From: Ottowia testudinis
Lineage (GTDB): Bacteria; Pseudomonadota; Gammaproteobacteria; Burkholderiales; Burkholderiaceae_C
DNA: 64,000 bases
Direction of reading: 5' to 3'
Assembly: GCF_017498525.1 (NCBI RefSeq)
Contig: NZ_CP071796.1
Span: 3,968,001-4,032,000, forward strand
The position numbers and the translations under genes are program-made. Shown here piece after piece: positions 38,118-47,038 of the stretch (the first letter of the stretch is position 1; each line of letters begins with the position of its first letter). The notes beneath the pieces were generated by a model, which was given only the letters and a program-made list of their open reading frames with translations, searched no databases and was not told the origin of the DNA.

Positions 38118-39281
38118 ATGACGCATCGTCTTTCCATCGGCATCGTTACCGCCTTGTTGCTGTCCGTCGCTCCCGCATGGGCCAACCAGGGTGTGAGCAA
38201 GTCCGAGATCACGCTGGGCACCATCCAGGATTTGTCCGGGCCGCTGGCGGGCTACGGCAAGCAGGCACGAAACGGCATGCAGCTGCGCATCGACGAGATC
38301 AACGAGCAGGGCGGCATTCACGGCCGCAAGCTGGTGCTGAAGGTCGAAGACTCCGGCTACGACCCCAAGCGCGCCGTGCTGGCGGCGCAAAAGCTGGTCA
38401 ACCAGGACAAAATCTTTTTGATGGCGGGTCACATCGGCACGGCGGGCAATGTGGCCTCGTTTCCGGTGCAGTTCGACAAGAACGTCATCAACTTCATGCC
38501 GCTGACGGCCGCGCGTGAGATGTACGAGCCCACGCACCGGCTCAAGTACGCCATGCTCAGCACCTACTACGACCAGATGCACACCGTGCTGCCGCGCATG
38601 GTCAAGGAAAAGAACGCCAAGAAGGTGTGCGCCATTTATCAGGACGACGAATTCGGACTGGAAGTGTTGCGCGGCGCCGAAGCCGCCATGAAGGACATGG
38701 GCAGCGCGCTGGTCGAAAAAACCAGCTTCAAGCGCGGCGCCACCGATTTTTCGTCGCAGGTCGCGCGCATGAAATCCGCCGGCTGCGACCTGGTGGTGCT
38801 GGGCACCATCATCCGCGAAACCATCGGCACCATCGCCGAGGCGCGCAAGAGCAGCTTCAACCCCGTGTTCCTTGGCTCGGTGGCCGCTTACACCGACCTG
38901 ATCCACAAGCTGGGCGGCAAGGCGATGGATGGCTTGTACGCCACCATGACGGCGCAAGCGCCCTATCTCGACGATGCCACGCAGGGACTGCGCTTCTGGG
39001 CCAACAAATACAAAACCAAGTTCAACGAAGACCCCGGCGTGTTCTCGGCCTACGGCTACATGATCCTCGATCTGTTCGTCCAGGGCGCGCAAAAAGCCGG
39101 CCCCAACCTCAGCACGGACAGCTTCGTCAAGGCCATGGACAGCCTGTCCACTCAGCCGGATCTGTTCGGAGGCCCGGCCTTGTCGTTCTCGGCCACCAAG
39201 CGCTTGGGCAATGCCACCTCGCGCCTGTCGCAAATTCAGGATGGCCGGTGGAAGCCGGTCTCCGATTACATCAAGCCCTGA
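38118..39281 (+). CDS. Liv-type substrate-binding protein, copy 1, 387 aa
   Basis: Periplasmic receptor for the liv system just upstream. Cleavable signal (VTALLLSVAPAWAN), then the type I fold: GVSKSEITLGTIQDLSGPLAGYGKQ, LVNQDKIFLMAGHIGT and IYQDDEFGLEVLRGAEAA. Start ATG 38118 after an AT-rich leader; the upstream open frame has no signal-like features. It is a clear paralogue of the next gene, aligned without gaps over most of the length, yet with differing signal peptides and differing residues near the ligand cleft (for example FMPLTAA versus FFPVTAA). Confidence 0.92.
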   Translation: MTHRLSIGIVTALLLSVAPAWANQGVSKSEITLGTIQDLSGPLAGYGKQARNGMQLRIDEINEQGGIHGRKLVLKVEDSGYDPKRAVLAAQKLVNQDKIFLMAGHIGTAGNVASFPVQFDKNVINFMPLTAAREMYEPTHRLKYAMLSTYYDQMHTVLPRMVKEKNAKKVCAIYQDDEFGLEVLRGAEAAMKDMGSALVEKTSFKRGATDFSSQVARMKSAGCDLVVLGTIIRETIGTIAEARKSSFNPVFLGSVAAYTDLIHKLGGKAMDGLYATMTAQAPYLDDATQGLRFWANKYKTKFNEDPGVFSAYGYMILDLFVQGAQKAGPNLSTDSFVKAMDSLSTQPDLFGGPALSFSATKRLGNATSRLSQIQDGRWKPVSDYIKP

Positions 39282-39314
39282 CTGTTTCCCATTGAATCCG
39301 AGGAGATCACGCCC

Positions 39315-40481
39315 ATGAAAATCCGCTTCACCTTCGCTGCGCTGGCCTTGTCCCTGGCCGTGGCCGGCCCCGCTTTGTCGCAGCCATCGCAAGGCGTGAG
39401 CAAGTCCGAGATCACGCTTGGCTCGATTCAAGATCTGTCCGGCCCGCTGGCCGGCTTCGGCAAACAGCTTCGCATGGGCATGCAGCTGCGCGTGGACGAG
39501 ATCAATGAGCAAGGCGGCGTGAACGGCCGCAAGATCAACCTGAAGTTCGAGGACTCGGGCTACGACCCCAAGCGCGCCGTGCTGGCGGCGCAAAAGCTGG
39601 TCAACCAGGACAAGATCTTCGCCATGGTCGGCCACATTGGCACCGCGCAAAACGTGGCCACTTTTCCGGTGCTGTTCGACAAGAACGTGATCAGCTTCTT
39701 CCCCGTCACGGCCGCGCGCGAGATGTACGAGCCGCACCACCGGCTGAAGTATTCGTTCGCCGCCACCTACTACGACCAGGTCCGCCTGGGCGCGCCGAAG
39801 CTGTACAAGGAAAAGAACGCCAAGAAAGCCTGCGCCATCTACCAGGACGACGAGTTCGGCCTGGAGGTGCTGCGTGGCGGCGAGGCGGGCCTGAAGACCA
39901 TCGGCGTCGAGATGGCCGAAAAAACCAGCTTCAAGCGCGGCGCCACGGATTTTTCTTCGCAGGTGGCGCGCTTGAAGGCGGCGGGCTGCGATTTCGTGGT
40001 GCTGGGCACCTTGATCCGCGAAACCATCGGCACCATCGGCGAAGCCCGCAAGACCGGCTTCAACCCCACCTTCCTCGGTTCTTCCGGCGCCTACACCGAC
40101 CTGATCCACAAGCTGGGCGGCAAGGCGATGGACGGCCTGTACGCCATGATGACCATCCAGAACCCCTACCTGGACGAAGCCTCGCAGCCGATCCGTTTCT
40201 GGGCCAACAAGTACAAGACCAAGTTCAATGACGATCCCACCGTGTTCTCGGTCTACGGCTATATGGTGATCGACAGCTTCATTCAGGCCGCGCGCAAGGC
40301 TGGCCCCAACCTGACGACCGACAGTTTCATCAAGGCGATGGACAGCATGACCTTGGCGACAGACATCTTTGGCGGCGCGCCGCAGACCTTTACCGCCACC
40401 AAGCGCCTGGGCAGCGACTCGTCGCGCATGTCGCAGATTCAGGACGGCAAATGGAAAGTGGTGTCGGAATACCTGAAATGA
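39315..40481 (+). CDS. Liv-type substrate-binding protein, copy 2, 388 aa
   Basis: Second receptor of the tandem pair. Signal peptide FAALALSLAVAGPALSQ, then GVSKSEITLGSIQDLSGPLAGFGKQ and LVNQDKIFAMVGHIGTAQN. Preceded by GAGGAGATC. The duplication is intact at both ends, so two receptors with related but probably different affinities feed one permease. A terminator follows. Confidence 0.92.
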   Translation: MKIRFTFAALALSLAVAGPALSQPSQGVSKSEITLGSIQDLSGPLAGFGKQLRMGMQLRVDEINEQGGVNGRKINLKFEDSGYDPKRAVLAAQKLVNQDKIFAMVGHIGTAQNVATFPVLFDKNVISFFPVTAAREMYEPHHRLKYSFAATYYDQVRLGAPKLYKEKNAKKACAIYQDDEFGLEVLRGGEAGLKTIGVEMAEKTSFKRGATDFSSQVARLKAAGCDFVVLGTLIRETIGTIGEARKTGFNPTFLGSSGAYTDLIHKLGGKAMDGLYAMMTIQNPYLDEASQPIRFWANKYKTKFNDDPTVFSVYGYMVIDSFIQAARKAGPNLTTDSFIKAMDSMTLATDIFGGAPQTFTATKRLGSDSSRMSQIQDGKWKVVSEYLK

Positions 40482-40504
40482 CGGCTTGACCCGTGCCGCT
40501 TCTC

Positions 40505-40535
40505 AAGGCCGCCGCGAGGCGGCTTTGCTTTTTGG
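40505..40535 (+). terminator. Rho-independent terminator of the liv operon
   Basis: AAGGCCGCC-GCGA-GGCGGCTT stem followed by TGCTTTTTGG. Confidence 0.75.
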
Positions 40536-40560
40536 TAGCGCTGGCGAACTGACCGTGATG

Positions 40561-40613
40561 AAAAAAAGGCCCTCGCGCCTTTTGGGCAAGCGCCGGCTGC
40601 TATCAATTGGATA
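40561..40613 (-). repeat. ATAGCT/GCGCTT palindromic repeat
   Basis: Minus-strand reading: CCAATTGATAGCAGCCGGCGC then TTGCCC and AAGGCGCGAGGGCC; between convergent operons. Confidence 0.75.
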
Positions 40614-40615
40614 GT

Positions 40616-41485
40616 CTACGCTGCCGCCAGCCCGAGCATTTGCCGCGCCTGATTGGGCGAAGCCACCTCGCGCCCAGCCTCGCGCGCGTAGGTGGCCAGT
40701 TGTTCGATCAACGGCGCGTTGGACGTGACCTTGGTGCCGTCGGGCAAATAGAACGTGTCCTCCAACCCGCTGCGCAGGTGGCCACCCAGCTCAGCCGTGC
40801 GGCGGTGCACCGGCCAGATCTCGCTGCGGCCGATCACCGTGGCTTGCCACGGCGCGCCGTCGATCTTGAGCTTGAGCAGGATCGGCAGCAGGTCAGGGTC
40901 GGCGGGCATGCCCGATTCGACACCCATGACGAAGTTGTATTCAGGCAATCCTCGGTACATGCCGGTTTCCACATACATCCGCACGCAGCGCACGATGCCG
41001 ACGTCGAAACACTCGAACTCCGGCAATGTGCCGGTCTCGACCATCACGTCCAGAAAGTCCTTGACCTTGGCCGGCTGGTTGTCGAACAGCATCGGCGGCC
41101 AGGCCCAGGTGCCGTTGCTGCGTACCTTGAGGTAGTTGAGCGAGCCCGCGTTGCAGGCTGCCATCTCGGGCCGGGTGGCGCGCAGGCAGTCCAACGGACC
41201 TTGGTAGTCGGGCCCCACCACGCCCGTGGTCTGGTTGATGATGAGGCCGGGGCAGGCAGCCCGCATGGCATCCACACAGGCCTTGGCGACTCCCGGGTCC
41301 CATGAGGGCAGATGCCCCTTGCCCGGCGTCTGCTGCCTGAAGTGCACATGCACGACCGACGCGCCCGCGTCGTAGGCGCGCCGCGCCTCGGCCGCCAGTT
41401 GCTCGGGCGTGACGGGCACGTGGTGCTGCACCGGGTCGGTCAGCACGCCGGTGATGGCGCAGGTAATGATGGCTTTGTCGGACAT
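40616..41485 (-). CDS. BKACE-family beta-keto acid cleavage enzyme (DUF849), 289 aa
   Basis: Zn-dependent TIM-barrel enzyme that cleaves a beta-keto acid with acetyl-CoA, giving acetoacetate and a new CoA ester (founding member: 3-keto-5-aminohexanoate cleavage enzyme Kce). Family motifs: ITCAITG at the start, ASVVHVHFR with the His-x-His metal ligands, NQTTG, and GLEDTFYLPDG near the C-terminus. Last gene of the minus-strand carboxylase operon, 60 bp after an acyl-CoA dehydrogenase; the gap holds a palindromic repeat. Substrate unknown. Confidence 0.88.
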   Translation of the reverse strand: MSDKAIITCAITGVLTDPVQHHVPVTPEQLAAEARRAYDAGASVVHVHFRQQTPGKGHLPSWDPGVAKACVDAMRAACPGLIINQTTGVVGPDYQGPLDCLRATRPEMAACNAGSLNYLKVRSNGTWAWPPMLFDNQPAKVKDFLDVMVETGTLPEFECFDVGIVRCVRMYVETGMYRGLPEYNFVMGVESGMPADPDLLPILLKLKIDGAPWQATVIGRSEIWPVHRRTAELGGHLRSGLEDTFYLPDGTKVTSNAPLIEQLATYAREAGREVASPNQARQMLGLAAA

Positions 41486-41495
41486 TTTGCTCCTC

Positions 41496-41552
41496 CATTC
41501 ATAGCTGCCTTCGCTTGTCAGTCAAGCGCAAAGACCCGAAAATACTCAAATC
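41496..41552 (+). repeat. ATAGCT/GCGCTT palindromic repeat
   Basis: ATTCATAGCTGCCTTCGCTTG, second arm CAAGCGCAAAGACCCG; in the short gap inside the operon. Confidence 0.8.
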
Positions 41553-42700
41553 AGGCGCCACTGGCGAGCTGCCAAGTCTTTCATGATCTCCTCGGTGCCG
41601 CCGCCAATCGTCAGCACTTTCACTTCGCGATAGAGGCGCTCGCACACCGTGCCGCGCATGTAGCCCATGCCGCCCAGAATCTGCACGCCAGCATCGGCGC
41701 AGAACTGCATGGTTTGCGTGGCGTGGTTCTTCAGCACGCAGACTTCGCCGACCCAGTCGGCGCCGGTGTCGCCCGCGTCGGCGCGCGCGGCCACCTGCTC
41801 CAGCCACGCGGCCGTGCCGCGGATGCGCTGCTGCATGTCGATCAGTTTGTGACGTACCACCTGATGGTCGACCAGCGGGCTGCCGAAGGTCTTGCGCTGC
41901 TGGGCCCAGGCCAGCGCCTCGTCGTAGCAGGCCATGGAAAAGCCCAGCGCGGCGGCGGCGATGCCAAAGCGCTCGCCATTGAAGTTACCCATGATGGCCT
42001 TGAAGCCCGCGCCTTCTTCGCCCAGCAGGTAGCGCGCCGGCACGCGCACGCCGTCAAAGCGCAGGTGCGCCGTGTCGCTGCACAGCCAGCCCATCTTGTC
42101 GAGGCGGCTACGGCTCAGGCCCTGGCTGTCACCCGGCACCAGCAATAGCGAGATGTCTTTCGCCCCCTTGCCGTCACCGGTACGCACGGCCACGGTGATC
42201 CAGTCAGCGCGCATGCCCGAGGTGATGAAGATTTTTTCGCCATCGACCACGTAGTCATCGCCGTCGCGCCGCGCGCGGGCAGCAAGCGCGGCCACGTCCG
42301 ACCCGCCGCCGGGCTCGGTGATCGCCAGCGCGGCGATGCGCTCACCGGCCAGCACCGGCGGAATCACTTCTCGTTTGACGTCCTCACTGCCCAGTGCCAG
42401 CACCGGCGGCAGGCCGATGTTGTGCGACAGCAAGCTGGCCAGGACGCCGCCGCTGGCGCCGTAGCGGCACAGGTTGACCCATAGCGTCAGTCGCAGCGCG
42501 TGTGTCGCTGGGGTGCCGCCATATTCCTCGGGGTAGCCTAGGCCGAGCAGGCCCAGATCGGCCGCGCGGCGGTACAGCGCGCGGGGAAACTCGCCCGCCG
42601 CATCCCACGCGGTGACGTGCGACGCGATCTCAGTGCGGGCAAAGCGCTGCACGGTGGCGGCGAGGGCAGCGCGCGCTTCGCGCAATTCGTCGGCGGTCAT
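41546..42700 (-). CDS. Acyl-CoA dehydrogenase, second copy in operon, 384 aa
   Basis: FAD enzyme that introduces an alpha,beta double bond in an acyl-CoA. N-terminal helical domain, the middle motif ALAITEPGGGSDVAAL, IFITSGMRADW, and C-terminal QTMQFCADAGVQILGGMGYMRGTVCERLYREVKVLTIGGGTEEI. Overlaps the biotin carboxylase gene by 4 bp (ATGA). Belongs to the IVD/citronellyl-CoA dehydrogenase-like side of the family by general look, but the substrate is not determinable. Confidence 0.9.
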   Translation of the reverse strand: MTADELREARAALAATVQRFARTEIASHVTAWDAAGEFPRALYRRAADLGLLGLGYPEEYGGTPATHALRLTLWVNLCRYGASGGVLASLLSHNIGLPPVLALGSEDVKREVIPPVLAGERIAALAITEPGGGSDVAALAARARRDGDDYVVDGEKIFITSGMRADWITVAVRTGDGKGAKDISLLLVPGDSQGLSRSRLDKMGWLCSDTAHLRFDGVRVPARYLLGEEGAGFKAIMGNFNGERFGIAAAALGFSMACYDEALAWAQQRKTFGSPLVDHQVVRHKLIDMQQRIRGTAAWLEQVAARADAGDTGADWVGEVCVLKNHATQTMQFCADAGVQILGGMGYMRGTVCERLYREVKVLTIGGGTEEIMKDLAARQWRLI

Positions 42701-44676
42701 CCTGCGCCCACCTGCTTGGCCGGCGCGGCAAAGCGCAGCAGCAGCTGGCCAGGCGACACCTGTTGGCCAACGCTCACCAGCACCTCTGCCACCACGACGT
42801 CGGTGCGCGGCGAAAGGCTGTGCTCCAGTTTCATCGACTCGATGACCAGCGCCGCTTCACCCGCCGCCACAGACTGGCCAGCTTGCACGGCGATCTTCAG
42901 CACCTTGCCGTTGAACGGCGCTCTTAATTCGGTAGCTGCTTGCGCTTGTCCTGCCTCGATCAGCGGCTCAAACGACACATCATCCAGCCACCAGTCAACG
43001 CCTTCGGCCTGCAGGTGCCAGCGGCGCGGCGCATCGGCGGCGGGCGCTGCCACCCCCGCCACGCGGCGCGCGGCATGGCCTGAGTTGACCCATGACGCCC
43101 CATCGCTGATGCGCTGCACGTGCAGCGCATGGCATGCGCCGTCACTGCTCTGGATTTCCCAGCGGCCCGCGCCCAGCGCCCTGAGCGCCAGGCCTTCGGT
43201 GCGACCGCGATGGTGCAGCCGCCGCGGCGCGGCAAACGGGCAAGGCAAGGCGCTTGCCGCCTCGCCCAGGCAAGGCAGCGCACCGAAGCGCTCATGCATC
43301 AAGCGTTCGCGCGCGTGCAGTTCGGCGCGCAGGCCATCGGCATCGTTGTCCAAAAACGAGATCAGCGCCTGGCCCGCACGAAAGCGTGGGTGTTGCAGGC
43401 ATTCGACCAAAAAGGCGCGGTTGGTGGGCAAGCCCAGCACCTCCAGCTGGCGCAGCGCTGCCACCAACTGGTCGATGGCCGCCTCGCGCGTGTCGGCATG
43501 TGCGATCAGCTTGCCGAGCATGGCGTCGTAGTGGGGTGAAACCTCGGCGCCCGCGGCCAGCGCATGGTCGAAGCGCAGCGGCGCCACGTTGAATGCGGCG
43601 GCGGGCGGCGGCGAAAAGTGACGCACGCGGCCAGTGTGGGGGTGGAACTGCTCGTCTTCGGCGCACAGGCGCACTTCGATGGTGTGGCCCTTGAGTTGCA
43701 CCTGCTCTTGCGTCAAGGGCAGCGCCTCGCCGCGCGCCACGCGGATCTGCCACTCGACCAGGTCGAGCCCCGTCAGCGCTTCCGTCACCGGGTGTTCGAC
43801 TTGCAGGCGCGTGTTCATTTCCATGAGGAAAAAGTCGTCACCCTCCAGCAAAAACTCCACCGTGCCCGCGCCCACATATCCCGCCGCTCGCGCCAGCGCC
43901 ACCGCGCATTCGCCCAAGCGCGCACGCAAGGCAGCATCCACCGCCGGACTCGGCGCCTCTTCAATGATCTTCTGGTGCCGCCGCTGCACCGAGCAGTCGC
44001 GCTCACCCAGGTGAATCACGTGGCCGTGCGCGTCGGCAAATATCTGCACCTCGACGTGGCGCGGGTGCAGCAGGGCGCGCTCGATGAGCAGATCGCCGTT
44101 GCCAAAACCCGCCAGCGCCTCCGAGCGCGCGCTGGCCAGTGCGGCGGGCAAAGCCGCTGCTTCCGTCACCAGCCGCATGCCGCGCCCGCCGCCACCGGCC
44201 ACGGCCTTGACCATCAGTGGAAAGCCGATGCGCGCGGCTTCATCTATGAAGCGCTGCTCGCTCTGGTCGTCGCCCGCATAGCCTGGCAGGCAGGGCACGC
44301 CGTGCGCGGCCGCCAGCGCCTTGGCTGCGGATTTGCTGCCCAGCGCGCGGATGGCGGCACGCGGCGGGCCGATCCACGTCAGGCCGGCGTCTTGCACGGC
44401 CTGGGCGAAGTCGGCGTCTTCGCTCAGAAAGCCATAGCCCGGGTGCACCGCGTCGGCGCCGCTGGCGCGGGCGGCGGCGAGCAGCTTGTCGATGCGTAAA
44501 TAGCTGTCGGCCGACGCCGCCCCGCCCAGCGCGAACGCCATGGTGGCTTCGCGCACGTGCAGCGCATGCGCATCGGGATCGGAATACACGGCCACGCTCT
44601 CGATCCCCATGCGCTGCGCGGTGGCGATGATGCGGCGGGCAATTTCGCCGCGATTGGCGATGAGGATGCGCTTCAT
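42697..44676 (-). CDS. Acyl-CoA carboxylase alpha subunit: biotin carboxylase plus BCCP, 659 aa
   Basis: ATP-dependent carboxylation of biotin and its delivery to the beta subunit encoded three genes upstream. Biotin carboxylase domain about 1-445 (KRILIANRGEIARRI, HPGYGFLSEDADFA, KAVAGGGGRGMRLV, MEMNTRLQVEHPVTE); BT linker domain; C-terminal biotinyl domain with ESMKLEHS, Lys being the biotinylated residue. Similar alpha subunits serve 3-methylcrotonyl-CoA or geranyl-CoA carboxylase. Start ATG 44676. The linker just before the BCCP (EAGQAQAATELRAPF) is encoded by part of the palindromic repeat. Confidence 0.92.
   Translation of the reverse strand: MKRILIANRGEIARRIIATAQRMGIESVAVYSDPDAHALHVREATMAFALGGAASADSYLRIDKLLAAARASGADAVHPGYGFLSEDADFAQAVQDAGLTWIGPPRAAIRALGSKSAAKALAAAHGVPCLPGYAGDDQSEQRFIDEAARIGFPLMVKAVAGGGGRGMRLVTEAAALPAALASARSEALAGFGNGDLLIERALLHPRHVEVQIFADAHGHVIHLGERDCSVQRRHQKIIEEAPSPAVDAALRARLGECAVALARAAGYVGAGTVEFLLEGDDFFLMEMNTRLQVEHPVTEALTGLDLVEWQIRVARGEALPLTQEQVQLKGHTIEVRLCAEDEQFHPHTGRVRHFSPPPAAAFNVAPLRFDHALAAGAEVSPHYDAMLGKLIAHADTREAAIDQLVAALRQLEVLGLPTNRAFLVECLQHPRFRAGQALISFLDNDADGLRAELHARERLMHERFGALPCLGEAASALPCPFAAPRRLHHRGRTEGLALRALGAGRWEIQSSDGACHALHVQRISDGASWVNSGHAARRVAGVAAPAADAPRRWHLQAEGVDWWLDDVSFEPLIEAGQAQAATELRAPFNGKVLKIAVQAGQSVAAGEAALVIESMKLEHSLSPRTDVVVAEVLVSVGQQVSPGQLLLRFAAPAKQVGAG
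42924..42960 (+). repeat. ATAGCT/GCGCTT repeat half inside the carboxylase alpha gene
   Basis: AATTCGGTAGCTGCTTGCGC then TTGTCCTGCCTCGAT, read in frame on the other strand as IEAGQAQAATEL. Confidence 0.7.
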
Positions 44677-45662
44677 GCGGTGCTCTCGGTTGTGGCCGCC
44701 CACGGGGGCAATTGGCGTTGGGCAAAGGCTTTGAGGCCCAGGGGCGCCTCAGGCCCGCGCAGCCCCTGAGCGAAGCGCAGGGCGGCGGCGTCCAGCACGG
44801 CGTCAAGCGGCTGTGCAGTGGCCATGTCGAAAAGCAAGTGCTTCGTTTGCGCCATCGCCGCAGGCGCGACGGGCAGAAGCTGCTGCAATTTGTGTAGTAC
44901 GGCGGTGTTCAGAGCCTCGTCGACACCGTGCGATGCCGCACCGGCGCCCGATTCGCTTGCGGTTTTTGCCCCCTCTCCCGCCCGCGGGAGAGGGTTGGGG
45001 TGAGGGTGCGACGGCACTTCGGTTGACGCCGCTGGCCCCTCACCCCTGCCCTCTCCCCAGGGGGACGAGGGAGCAAGGCCGCCCGCCACCGCATTCACCA
45101 ACCCCGCCGCCAGCGCCTGCGGCGCCGTCCAGCGCGCGCCGCTCAGCAGCCAGTCGCGCGCCTTCGCGTCGCCCAGGCGCCGCACCACAAAAGGCGCGAT
45201 CTGCGCCGGCACGATGCCCAGCGTCACCTCGGGCGTGGCAAACACCGCATCGGGCGCCGCCAGCACAAAGTCGGCACAGCACATCAGCCCCACGCCGCCG
45301 CCCATGGCCGCGCCCTGCACCGCCGCGATCACGAATTGCGGCAGCGCGCACAACTGCTGCAGCAGCGCGCCATAGCTGCGGTTGACGGCGACCAGCGGGT
45401 CATCGGCCGGGTTGCCGTCAAACGGCCGTCCGATCGCGCTGGCAAAGTCGCCCAGGCTGCCGCCGGCGCAAAAGTGGCCGCCCGCGCCGCGCAACACGAT
45501 GGCGCGCAAGGGCGTGTCTGCACGTGCGCGCTCGCAGGCAGCGCGCAACGCCGTCACCATTTCACCCGTCAGCGCATTGCGCGTGGCTGGCGCGTTCAAG
45601 GTCCAGAACTCAGCCCAGCCGGTGCCCAGCCGCCGGCGGTCGATCAGCAAGGCTTCAGCCAT
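44673..45662 (-). CDS. Enoyl-CoA hydratase with an in-frame repeat-derived insertion, 329 aa
   Basis: Crotonase-fold enzyme, in this operon expected to hydrate the carboxylated enoyl-CoA. Oxyanion-hole segments HFCAGGSLGDFA and AAMGGGVGLMCCADFVLA are present, and PEVTLGIVPAQIAPFVVRRLG follows. About 60 residues longer than usual: after LVNAVAGG comes APSSPWGEGRGEGPA and HPHPNPLPRAGEGAKTASE before similarity resumes at LQQLLPVAPAAM. That segment is a translated palindromic element (44965-45075). Start ATG 45662. Overlaps the alpha-subunit start by 4 bp. Confidence 0.88.
   Translation of the reverse strand: MAEALLIDRRRLGTGWAEFWTLNAPATRNALTGEMVTALRAACERARADTPLRAIVLRGAGGHFCAGGSLGDFASAIGRPFDGNPADDPLVAVNRSYGALLQQLCALPQFVIAAVQGAAMGGGVGLMCCADFVLAAPDAVFATPEVTLGIVPAQIAPFVVRRLGDAKARDWLLSGARWTAPQALAAGLVNAVAGGLAPSSPWGEGRGEGPAASTEVPSHPHPNPLPRAGEGAKTASESGAGAASHGVDEALNTAVLHKLQQLLPVAPAAMAQTKHLLFDMATAQPLDAVLDAAALRFAQGLRGPEAPLGLKAFAQRQLPPWAATTESTA
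44965..45075. repeat. Palindromic CCCTCTCCC/GGGAGAGGG element inside the enoyl-CoA hydratase gene
   Basis: Holds CCCTCTCCCGCCCGCGGGAG with AGGG completing a hairpin, and an outer pair TTGGGGTGAGGG / CCCCTCACCCCTGCC. The coding strand reads in frame as SSPWGEGRGEG ... PHPNPLPRAGEGA, peptides that mark this repeat class in proteobacterial proteins. Confidence 0.8.
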
Positions 45663-45679
45663 CTCGGGCGCCTCGCGCG

Positions 45680-46861
45680 TCAAGCGCCCGTGGGCTTCTT
45701 CGCCATGCCCATCGTCTTGGCGATGATCCCCAGCATCACCTCGTCGGCGCCGCCGCCAATCGAGCCCAGGCGGCCGTCGCGGTACAGGCGCGAGATGCGG
45801 TTTTCCCACGTGTAGCCCATGCCGCCCCAGAATTGCAGGCAGGTGTCGGCCACCTCGCGCGTCAGGCGCCCGGCCTTCAGCTTGGCCATGCTGGCCAGCT
45901 GCAGCACGTCTTGCCCGCCCACGTACAGCGCGCCGGCGCGCCAGGTGAGCGCGCGCAGCGCCTCGATTTCGGTTTGCAGCTCGGCCAGCTTGAACTGCAC
46001 CCATTGCTGGTCGATCAGCGTGGCGCCAAACATCTTGCGCTGCTGCGCCCACTCGATGGTCTGGCGCACGCAATCCGTCAGCGTGACCAGGCTGTTGGCC
46101 GCGGCCCACAGGCGCTCTTCCTGAAACTGCTGCATCTGATAGATGAAGCCCGCGCCCTCCTGCCCGATCAAATAACGCTGCGGCACGCGCACTTCGTCGA
46201 AGTAGATCAGACCGGTGTCGCTGGAATTCATGCCGATCTTGCGGATCTTCCGCGCCACCTCGATGCCCGGGGTCAGCTTGCCGTTCGGCCCGTCGCGCAT
46301 GGGCACCATCACCAGGCTCTTGTTCTTGTGCGCGGAGCCTTCGCCGGTGTTGACCAGCATGCACATCCAGTCGGCCTGCAGGCTGTTGGTGATCCACATT
46401 TTCTGGCCGCTGATGAGGTAATCGTCGCCGTCCTTGCGCGCCACCGACTTGATGCCCGCTACATCGCTGCCCGCGCCCGGCTCGCTGACGCCCACGCAGC
46501 CCACCATGTCCCCCGCGATGGCGGGCGCCAAAAACTGCTGGCGCAACTCATCGCTGCCAAAGCGCGCCAGCGCGGGCGTGCACATGTCGGTCTGCACGCC
46601 AATGGCCATCGGCACGCCGCCGCAGTGGATGTGACCCAGCGTTTCGGCCATGACCATGCTGTACGAATAGTCCAGCCCCGCGCCGCCCAACGCCTCGGGC
46701 TTGGTCAGGCCCAGCAGGCCCAGATCGCCCAGGCCCTTGAACACCTGGTGCGCGGGGAAGATGCCGGCCTCTTCCCACTCGTCCACGTGCGGGTTGATGT
46801 GCTCGTCGATGTAGCGCTTGAGCGTGTCGCGGATTTGCTCGTGGTCGTGGGTGAATTGCAT
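45680..46861 (-). CDS. Acyl-CoA dehydrogenase (citronellyl/isovaleryl-CoA dehydrogenase-like), 393 aa
   Basis: FAD-dependent dehydrogenase. MQFTHDHEQIRDTLKRYIDEHI opens the protein, then CVGVSEPGAGSDVAGIKS, MWITNSLQADW, QFQEERLWAAA and the C-terminal CLQFWGGMGYTWENRISRLYRDGRLGSIGGGADEVM. The opening and the overall pattern recall AtuD-type citronellyl-CoA dehydrogenase; this is a resemblance, not proof. Seventeen bp before the hydratase gene; the spacer upstream holds a large inverted repeat. Confidence 0.9.
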   Translation of the reverse strand: MQFTHDHEQIRDTLKRYIDEHINPHVDEWEEAGIFPAHQVFKGLGDLGLLGLTKPEALGGAGLDYSYSMVMAETLGHIHCGGVPMAIGVQTDMCTPALARFGSDELRQQFLAPAIAGDMVGCVGVSEPGAGSDVAGIKSVARKDGDDYLISGQKMWITNSLQADWMCMLVNTGEGSAHKNKSLVMVPMRDGPNGKLTPGIEVARKIRKIGMNSSDTGLIYFDEVRVPQRYLIGQEGAGFIYQMQQFQEERLWAAANSLVTLTDCVRQTIEWAQQRKMFGATLIDQQWVQFKLAELQTEIEALRALTWRAGALYVGGQDVLQLASMAKLKAGRLTREVADTCLQFWGGMGYTWENRISRLYRDGRLGSIGGGADEVMLGIIAKTMGMAKKPTGA

Positions 46862-46886
46862 GTCGCTTGCTTCCTGAGAAATTTTC

Positions 46887-47027
46887 TTGAACGCAAAGGG
46901 CGCAGAGGTTTCGCAAAGGGCGCAAAAGAAAACAGAAGAATCTCTGGTTGCACACAGTCAAACAAGGCGCCGTGAAAACATTGAATTCTTTGCGTCTTCT
47001 GCGAAACCTCTGCGCCCTTTGCGTTCA
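46887..47027. repeat. Large inverted repeat (GAACGCAAAGGGCGCAGAGG type), copy 1
   Basis: The left arm (46887 on) TTGAACGCAAAGGGCGCAGA plus GGTTTCGCA is a perfect 29-bp complement of the end of the right arm (to 47027), with further imperfect pairing inward. It fills the only sizeable gap inside the carboxylase operon. Confidence 0.85.
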
Positions 47028-47038
47028 AAAGTTGGGGC

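Noticed and set aside
44673-46397. Extended 574-codon frame giving the hydratase a long N-terminus
   Set aside because: The extra part is antisense-frame overlap with the acyl-CoA dehydrogenase gene; the crotonase fold starts at MAEALLIDRR (45662).
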